Origin: RGIG464 sp045643185
GTDB taxonomy: Bacteria; Myxococcota_A; Bradymonadia; UBA4248
Assembly: GCA_045643185.1 (NCBI GenBank)
Contig: JAZUKH010000211.1
Location: forward strand, 1-11,296
Length of the DNA stretch: 11,296 bases
Direction of reading: 5' to 3'
Shown: positions 7,085 to 11,296 of the stretch, in pieces
Position numbering within the stretch: the first letter of the stretch is position 1
Layout of the letters: each line of letters begins with the position of its first letter
The notes under the pieces: generated by a model
The model's database searches: none
What the model saw: the letters and a program-made list of their open reading frames with translations, nothing else
Told to the model about the DNA's origin: nothing
Position numbers and translations under genes: made by a program

Positions 7085-7939
7085 ATGGAAGAACTCCTTT
7101 CCCCTAAATTGGACATCGTATTCAAAAAGCTCTTCACAGAGCATCTGGATCTGTTAAAACATTTCGTGGCGTCAGTTCTTTCCGTGCCAACAGAGCAGAT
7201 CACTGACCTCATTTTGACCAACCCTGAAATGGTCCCTGAAGAATCGGACGGAAAATTCAGTCGTCTCGACCTGCGATTAGCGTTGAACAATTCACAGATC
7301 GATATTGAGATCCAGGTTCGAAAGATCCCAAGTTATGCAGATCGCGCGCTCTTTTATTGGGCAAAACTGTATACGTCCGACCTTAAGACCGGCGAAACTT
7401 ATCAAATGCTCAAACAAGCAATTTCAATCAATTTGCTAGATTTTAATCTCTTTGAAGACCGAACAGAAGCCCATGCCGTAGTCGTCCCCACGATCCGTGG
7501 CACACAAAGGATCTTGTCAGATAAAATGCTAATGCACTTTTTCGAATTGAAGAAAGTCGGCAAAAATGATAGCGAAAATCTTGGTGCACAGTTGCAAATG
7601 TGGCTCAATTTTTTGAACGTTAAAAAGCCTGAGGATCTCGCTATGTTCGATGACAATGAAACTATGAGCAAAGCTGCTGAGGCTTTACGAGTCATGAGCG
7701 GTGATGAGCGAATTCGCGAAGCTGCCCGACTTCGAGAAAAACGTCTCCATGATGAGGCGTCGGCCCTGGCTGGCGCTCGTGAAGAAGGCAAAATCGAAGG
7801 CAAAATCGAAATACTGATCGATCTAGTCAAAGATGGCGAGTTGTCCTTAAAAGTCGCTGCGCGTTTTGCCAACATGTCAGAAGCTCAACTAGCGAAACTT
7901 TGTCAATGCGCGGAAGCACATTCGATAGGAGAGGCTTAA
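7085..7939 (+). CDS. Rpn-family recombination-promoting nuclease / putative transposase
   Basis: The product is a full-length (284 aa) member of the PD-(D/E)XK nuclease family annotated as Rpn or PDDEXK_2. The N-terminus LLSPKLDIVFKKLF is typical. The nuclease core shows Asp62 (RLDLRL), Glu75 and Gln77 (DIEIQV) and the trailing RALFYWAKLY (87-96). A later MHFFELKKVGKN segment (150-161) is also typical. In E. coli, Rpn proteins are DNA endonucleases that promote RecA-independent recombination and have been tied to phage defence. The tail from about residue 205 is charged and probably coiled, with a doubled EGKI unit (residues 234-241) encoded by two identical 12-base units (7784-7807); such EG repeats vary in this family. 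AAGGA nine bases before ATG supports the start. It is a single gene with its own terminator at 8007-8041. No inverted repeats flank it, so its own mobility is not shown. Confidence 0.92.
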   Translation: MEELLSPKLDIVFKKLFTEHLDLLKHFVASVLSVPTEQITDLILTNPEMVPEESDGKFSRLDLRLALNNSQIDIEIQVRKIPSYADRALFYWAKLYTSDLKTGETYQMLKQAISINLLDFNLFEDRTEAHAVVVPTIRGTQRILSDKMLMHFFELKKVGKNDSENLGAQLQMWLNFLNVKKPEDLAMFDDNETMSKAAEALRVMSGDERIREAARLREKRLHDEASALAGAREEGKIEGKIEILIDLVKDGELSLKVAARFANMSEAQLAKLCQCAEAHSIGEA

Positions 7940-8006
7940 CGATCGACGTGCCCATAAACATCATTATTGGTCAATGTTGTCATATTCACAGCGCAGCTGA
8001 TGTTGC

Positions 8007-8041
8007 GCCGCCTCAAATTTTGAACGAGCGGCATTTTTTTT
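8007..8041 (+). terminator. rho-independent terminator of the Rpn gene
   Basis: GCCGC (8007-8011) pairs with GCGGC (8028-8032), with an inner TCAAA/TTTGA pairing, followed by eight T at 8034-8041. It lies 68 bases after the nuclease stop codon. Confidence 0.8.
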
Positions 8042-8072
8042 ATTGTGCACACGTGTCAGCGGGCTAAACAGA

Positions 8073-8101
8073 TTGATAAACGGCGCCTATCCATTTATAC
8101 T
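8073..8101 (+). promoter_or_regulatory. promoter of the 8198 gene
   Basis: TTGATA (8073-8078) and TATACT (8096-8101) each match five of six sigma-70 positions and are exactly 17 bases apart. It lies just after the nuclease terminator. A start of transcription near 8108 rules out the upstream GTG at 8045 as the translation start of the next gene. Confidence 0.75.
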
Positions 8102-8197
8102 GTGCCTTTGTGCATTTGTTGCCACCTGCGAGACTTGCGTCAAATCAGTCGCCGTTTGATCTCGCGGTGGGATCGGTCAGCGTTGTTTGGTGTCGAA

Positions 8198-8917
8198 ATG
8201 AGTGAGAAGATCAGTCAGGTTAAGGAATTCATGGTCGTCGGACCGGATAATCAGGGTCTGCCGAACGAGCTGGCCGAAAATCCAGTGATGCTGCAACCGG
8301 GTGAAACGCCTGAAGAAGCGCATCAGATGCCCCAAGACAGCAACCCCTTTGCCGGGCCACGCGATTGGTGCGTCAAATGGTTTGGTCCGTTTTTTTCGGC
8401 GTCGCATCTTCCGGCTAACCGGGCATTTGGTCTTTACCTCGTCTATGTTGGCAACTACCCGCTGTTTGTTAGTTCCTCGGCTAACATCGAGATCGCCATC
8501 ACGCGTCATCTGGCATTTGCCCCGCCATCCAAGATTATCGCGATCGATCTTCTTGGACGCGAGATCCTTCACTACAAAAGCATCTACAATGCGCCACTCA
8601 GTATCAAGACCGGTCTTTTGTTTGAGGATGGCAAGCTGATCCACCCGCAGAAGTGCATAGCCGCCTATCGTCGTGCAGCTGCAGCCATTGCGTTTTGCCA
8701 TGCAATTCCGTGTAATAAATACGCACGTCTCAAGTTCGAGTTCGAAGCGCTTAAATTGACGAATGCCGGCAAGTTTTTCCCTTTGAAATCGACGTTTCAT
8801 GCCGAACCAGAAGACCCGATCGCTGCGGCCGAAATGGCACGCGCCCAGTTTGAACAAACGAATGATGAAAACGTGATCCCTCAGGACGAGCATTCAGTGC
8901 CGGAAGATGCTTCGTAA
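8198..8917 (+). CDS. hypothetical protein, possible degenerate GIY-YIG-like domain
   Basis: The product is 239 residues, soluble, with no signal peptide. I do not recognise its family. The N-terminal ~50 residues are polar and look disordered, as does the acidic tail from ~203. The middle has GLYLVYVGNY (78-87), LFVSSSANI (89-97), TRHL (102-105) and a later KFEFEALKL (179-187). This order recalls GIY-YIG nucleases (GIY, then YIGSS-N, then R and H, then a Glu helix), but the catalytic Arg position appears to be Ala, so if related it is probably inactive. The resemblance is faint. The start is unsure: ATG 8198 (MSEKIS) follows the promoter but lacks a clear Shine-Dalgarno, whereas ATG 8231 has AAGGA four bases upstream and would give 228 residues. 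A palindromic repeat starts 10 bases after the stop codon. Confidence 0.7.
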   Translation: MSEKISQVKEFMVVGPDNQGLPNELAENPVMLQPGETPEEAHQMPQDSNPFAGPRDWCVKWFGPFFSASHLPANRAFGLYLVYVGNYPLFVSSSANIEIAITRHLAFAPPSKIIAIDLLGREILHYKSIYNAPLSIKTGLLFEDGKLIHPQKCIAAYRRAAAAIAFCHAIPCNKYARLKFEFEALKLTNAGKFFPLKSTFHAEPEDPIAAAEMARAQFEQTNDENVIPQDEHSVPEDAS

Positions 8918-8927
8918 CCGCGTCGAA

Positions 8928-9040
8928 GGCCCCGCCAGGCGAAGGGGTAGCGGCGTATTTCGTATTTTCGTAGAGACGCGTGGTCCACACGTCTCTACGA
9001 AAATACGAAATAGCCGCGTAGGGGGAGACTTCCCCCTCCC
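8928..9040 (+). repeat. palindromic intergenic repeat, copy 2 (113 bases)
   Basis: The same element as at 4730-4802, in the same orientation relative to the gene before it. The left arm is 8928-8961 and the right arm 9007-9040. The centre (8962-9006) is 45 bases and itself a palindrome: GTATTTTCGTAGAGACG pairs perfectly with its complement at 8990-9006 around an 11-base middle. With the arm ends the perfect stem grows to 23 bases. On the right the GGGGGA/TCCCCC hairpin is intact. No T-run follows on the plus strand. Confidence 0.88.
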
Positions 9041-9096
9041 AAAAATACCTTGATTCGACGTGTAAGAAGAACATGTGCCAAAAAGATGCGCGCGGT

Positions 9097-9126
9097 TTGA
9101 CAGGACTGTGTATTTCTTGGTAAACT
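9097..9126 (+). promoter_or_regulatory. promoter of the first PPC-like lipoprotein
   Basis: A perfect TTGACA (9097-9102) and TAAACT (9121-9126, four of six) are separated by 18 bases. The predicted leader is about 45 bases. It lies just after the palindromic repeat, so the repeat separates this transcription unit from the previous one. Confidence 0.7.
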
Positions 9127-9177
9127 AAAGTGCTTACGAACGTGCGCAATGCGTGCATATCCATAGAGTTGATAAAG

Positions 9178-10257
9178 ATGACCAGACTAAAATCGATAAT
9201 TGCTGCGGCGAGTTTGGCGGCTTTGGCTGCTGGTTGTACGACGAATATTGACGATGATGCGTATCGTGCGGGCGCAATCACGTTGGAACTCAACGAAGTC
9301 ACGACCGACGAATTGTATCCGACGGCCGGTGACGAAATTGACTGGAAAATGGTTTTTGTGCCGACACCGGGCGACATCACGGTCAATGTTTTTTGGGATC
9401 ATCCGCTTGAAATTTTTGATGTGGAAGTTGGCGTTTATGACCGATTTGGTATTCCTATCAAAAAGGAAGCGCGTGAATCGGGCGGTGCCAGAAGCATTGT
9501 AAAGACGTTTTTGCCAGAATCTGGTCTGCATTTTGTGAAATTATCGGGAGCATCCGGCCGTTCGATCTACTCCATTAACATTGGTTTTGAGACGAATTAC
9601 GACGGATTTGAGGCCCCCGAAAGTGCGCCATCCTTTGATGCGTACCTCGATTTTGACGCAGAAGTGGCCGCCAAAAAAGAGGGTGACGCATCCAATTCGG
9701 GGAAAAACGCAGGTAAAGGCGGTGGTGCATCCGCAGCGCCTGCAGCTGCGCCAGCCGCAGCCCTACCAGCCGCAGCCGGCGGTGGCATGGCCCTACCTGC
9801 TGCTGCTGCCGGCGGTGTCGCGCTGCCTTCTGCCGCAGCGGGTGGCATGATGGACGCCGGTGGTTCCGAGGGTCCCACTGTTGTGCGCTCTGGCGGCGGC
9901 GGTGCATCTTGGTCAAATGCCGACGTCAAAAAACTCGATACCAATGCCGGAGCAACCAATTCCAATGCCGAAATCAAACCCATTTGCTCCGATATCCGCG
10001 GGAAATATTTCACGATCGAAGCCGAAGTTATGGCTGTTTCAAGCCTATCCAAAGGCACGCAGTTCAAACTGGATGCCGGCCGAAAACAGGGCGTCAAAGA
10101 TGGTTCCGTCGGCGAAATCTATATTGATGGCGAAAAACTCGAAGGCGGCCGTTTTAAGATCGAGAAGATCCTTGACACCAGTTCGACGTGCGTTACCAAC
10201 GCCCCCTCCAAACTCGTGAAAAAAGCTTCAAAATTCGTCATTAAAGTCCCCGAATAG
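9178..10257 (+). CDS. lipoprotein with PPC-like domain and Ala/Gly linker
   Basis: The product has 359 residues. A signal peptide ends in LAAGC with the lipid Cys at 20. A beta-rich domain at about 30-140 has the PPC (bacterial pre-peptidase C-terminal) layout: GDEIDWKMVF (51-60), PGDITVNVFW, EVGVYDRFG (83-91), LHFVKLSG (117-124) and YSINIGFE. Residues ~165-245 are low-complexity Ala/Gly/Pro, including a 10-residue unit three times. A small C-terminal beta domain (~270-359) has the pattern FKLDAGRKQGVKDGSVGEIY, which loosely recalls FlgT C-terminal-type barrels. No enzyme site is visible. I took ATG 9178 because it starts the signal peptide; the GTG at 9130 gives a poor N-terminus. The gene has its own promoter at 9097-9126. 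It is a paralogue of the 10449 gene in architecture; a role in the envelope is inferred only. Confidence 0.85.
   Translation: MTRLKSIIAAASLAALAAGCTTNIDDDAYRAGAITLELNEVTTDELYPTAGDEIDWKMVFVPTPGDITVNVFWDHPLEIFDVEVGVYDRFGIPIKKEARESGGARSIVKTFLPESGLHFVKLSGASGRSIYSINIGFETNYDGFEAPESAPSFDAYLDFDAEVAAKKEGDASNSGKNAGKGGGASAAPAAAPAAALPAAAGGGMALPAAAAGGVALPSAAAGGMMDAGGSEGPTVVRSGGGGASWSNADVKKLDTNAGATNSNAEIKPICSDIRGKYFTIEAEVMAVSSLSKGTQFKLDAGRKQGVKDGSVGEIYIDGEKLEGGRFKIEKILDTSSTCVTNAPSKLVKKASKFVIKVPE
9760..9849 (+). repeat. 30-base in-frame tandem repeat, three copies
   Basis: Three successive 30-base units (9760, 9790, 9820) encode ALPAAAGGGM, ALPAAAAGGV and ALPSAAAGGM in the linker of the lipoprotein. The units differ mainly at third codon positions, so the repeat is not recent. 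Unit number could vary between strains without frameshift. Confidence 0.8.
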
Positions 10258-10295
10258 TATTACACTGGCAAAGCGCCTGAATCTTAACTTGACTG

Positions 10296-10318
10296 CCGAA
10301 CGACGCCAGGTTGTTCGG
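10296..10318. other. small inverted repeat
   Basis: CCGAACGAC (10296-10304) pairs with GTTGTTCGG (10310-10318) with one G-T pair and a 5-base loop. No T-run follows. It lies 38 bases after the first lipoprotein gene and could be an mRNA end structure or an operator. Confidence 0.45.
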
Positions 10319-10380
10319 TCTACCCTCGATTACAGCCGATCGGATGAATATGGTTTAGATTTTGCTCAAAAGGGATTTAT

Positions 10381-10413
10381 CGCGCAGATCATACGTCTGC
10401 GCGGGATCTTTTT
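10381..10413 (+). terminator. terminator-like hairpin before the second lipoprotein
   Basis: CGCGCAGA (10381-10388) pairs perfectly with TCTGCGCG (10396-10403) around seven bases, followed after five bases by TTTTT (10409-10413). It ends 35 bases before the next ATG. It may end the 9178 transcript or act as an attenuator in the leader of the next gene. The gap between stem and T-run weakens the terminator call. Confidence 0.55.
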
Positions 10414-10448
10414 CTTGTCGAAACGACCATTTGTCCAGGAGAACGATC

Positions 10449-11288
10449 ATGTTAAAGAAACTGTTTCTGATGGCTTCGGCCACGATGTTGCTCAGTTTGT
10501 CCGCCTGTACGACGGATCCTATTGCGTATAACTCGAACAGTGGTTTCGATGGCACGCGCGATTCGGCTTCACAACTTCTCATCGATGTGAACAAAGTCGA
10601 TGATATCGATGCCCCGGCCGGTGACAACGAAGACTGGTATTATTTCATTCCAAAAGAGGAAGGCTTCGTGAAAGTCAGCGTCTTTGTGGATGATCCAAAC
10701 AAAATGGTCGGTTCGCTGACAGTGTTCGATGGCTTTGGCCGTTCCCTTAACAACCAATCCATCAACACGGTTCAAAGCATTCAGGAATTGCCAAAGATAA
10801 ATGTGAAAGGCGACGAGCGCTACTTTGTTGCCCTCAAGGTCACTGAAGGCAAATCAACCTATACCATCGCGGCAAACTTCGAGTTGCCGCCCCCCCCCGA
10901 GGTCGAACCGGAAATCGTGGAAGACACGCATGTTAACACCACCAAACCGTCTTCAAACAAGCCCAAATGCGTGCCCGCAGATAAATGCAAAGCGGGTCAG
11001 AATTGCTGTAAACCCAAAGCAACATCTGAAGATGGTATTCCTGAAGGCGCCAAGACCGTTCGTGGAACGATCGTGCTCGTCACGCCGCGCGAAGGGGAAA
11101 TCTCCGATATCAAGATCAATGGTCTGGGAAGCTCCAAAAACGTTAAAGCAGGCATGAAAGCTTATCTACGCGGCCTCAACCGCAAAGTAGACCTCTATTC
11201 CTGCAAAACCACCTTCTGCAACGCGACCGTAAAAGCCACTTCTGAAGAACTCGCCCGTTACGATACCGTCGACGTTGTTCTGGAATAG
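10449..11288 (+). CDS. lipoprotein with PPC-like domain and Cys/Lys linker
   Basis: The product has 279 residues. The signal peptide MLKKLFLMAS... ends in a canonical LSAC lipobox, Cys20, followed by Thr-Thr as in the 9178 protein. A PPC-like beta domain (about 35-145) has GDNEDWYYF (58-66), VKVSVFVDDP (74-83), LTVFDGFG (90-97), ERYFVALKV (123-131) and YTIAANF. A proline-rich hinge (PPPP, then acidic) leads to a Lys/Cys patch (172-190, including CKAGQNCCKPK) and a C-terminal domain (~200-279) with NVKAGMKAYL and SCKTTFCNATV that matches the C-terminal layout of the neighbour. AGGAGA six bases before ATG 10449 fixes the start; the frame is open upstream to 10362 but runs through the terminator-like hairpin. 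It is probably anchored in the outer envelope. No catalytic motif is seen, and the function is unknown. Confidence 0.87.
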   Translation: MLKKLFLMASATMLLSLSACTTDPIAYNSNSGFDGTRDSASQLLIDVNKVDDIDAPAGDNEDWYYFIPKEEGFVKVSVFVDDPNKMVGSLTVFDGFGRSLNNQSINTVQSIQELPKINVKGDERYFVALKVTEGKSTYTIAANFELPPPPEVEPEIVEDTHVNTTKPSSNKPKCVPADKCKAGQNCCKPKATSEDGIPEGAKTVRGTIVLVTPREGEISDIKINGLGSSKNVKAGMKAYLRGLNRKVDLYSCKTTFCNATVKATSEELARYDTVDVVLE

Positions 11289-11296
11289 TTTTTCGC

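Noticed and set aside
7085..7939. Complete insertion sequence built on the Rpn gene
   Set aside because: No terminal inverted repeats or target duplications were found around 7000-8050; the gene has ordinary RBS and terminator signals.
8045..8197. N-terminal extension of the 8198 protein from GTG 8045
   Set aside because: The strong promoter at 8073-8101 lies inside it, and the added residues (many Arg and Cys) look like translated non-coding DNA.
8177..8893. 238-codon minus-strand frame opposite the 8198 gene
   Set aside because: The plus strand has a near-consensus promoter at the right place and a more plausible protein; the minus frame is rich in Arg/Lys with no recognisable domain and no promoter that I could see.
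8928..9040. CRISPR or attachment site
   Set aside because: There are only two dispersed copies with palindromic arms and no spacers; no integrase gene or tRNA is near.
8751..9386. 211-codon minus-strand frame across the repeat at 8928-9040
   Set aside because: It runs through the palindromic repeat, whose other copy yields a similar peptide piece only because the DNA is repeated; it also overlaps two plus-strand genes.

Overview
The window reads as a chromosomal segment of a Gram-negative bacterium with roughly balanced base composition. Three of its genes encode lipoproteins with Sec signal peptides and lipoboxes, one of them extremely cysteine-rich. Together with MBG and PPC-like surface domains and a K+-dependent type membrane pyrophosphatase, this style is common in Myxococcota/Bradymonadota-like (former deltaproteobacterial) lineages. 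That placement is an inference from protein style; no rRNA or other phylogenetic marker beyond rplY and pth is present.

Layout. Positions 2-1450 (+) are the 3' part of a surface protein with two MBG-type repeats followed by an AT-rich, unrecognised C-terminal region. A bidirectional terminator (1676-1709) separates it from a minus-strand housekeeping block. In transcription order this block is rplY (ribosomal protein L25/Ctc, 6588-6031), a terminator, a cysteine-rich lipoprotein (5949-4810), a palindromic repeat, pth (peptidyl-tRNA hydrolase, 4587-3973) and hppA (membrane pyrophosphatase, 3986-1728). pth and hppA overlap by 14 bases, and the hppA ribosome binding site lies inside pth. The rplY-pth neighbourhood is common in bacteria; here a lipoprotein gene and a repeat sit between the two.

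After a long divergent intergenic region (6589-7084) come plus-strand accessory genes. They are an Rpn-family PD-(D/E)XK nuclease/putative transposase (7085-7939), an unrecognised 239-residue protein with a faint, degenerate GIY-YIG-like pattern (8198-8917), and two lipoproteins of the same architecture (9178-10257 and 10449-11288). Each of the two has a 20-residue signal peptide, a PPC-like beta domain, a low-complexity or Cys/Lys-rich linker and a similar C-terminal domain.

The most striking non-coding signal is a repeat present twice, at 4730-4802 (-) and 8928-9040 (+). Both copies start 7-10 bases after a stop codon and lie in the same orientation relative to the upstream gene. They share two 34-base arms, with one mismatch, but have different centres: 5 bases in one and a 45-base palindrome in the other. 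This looks like a REP/MITE-like element that targets or is retained at gene 3' ends. No CRISPR array, tRNA, rRNA or complete insertion sequence was found.
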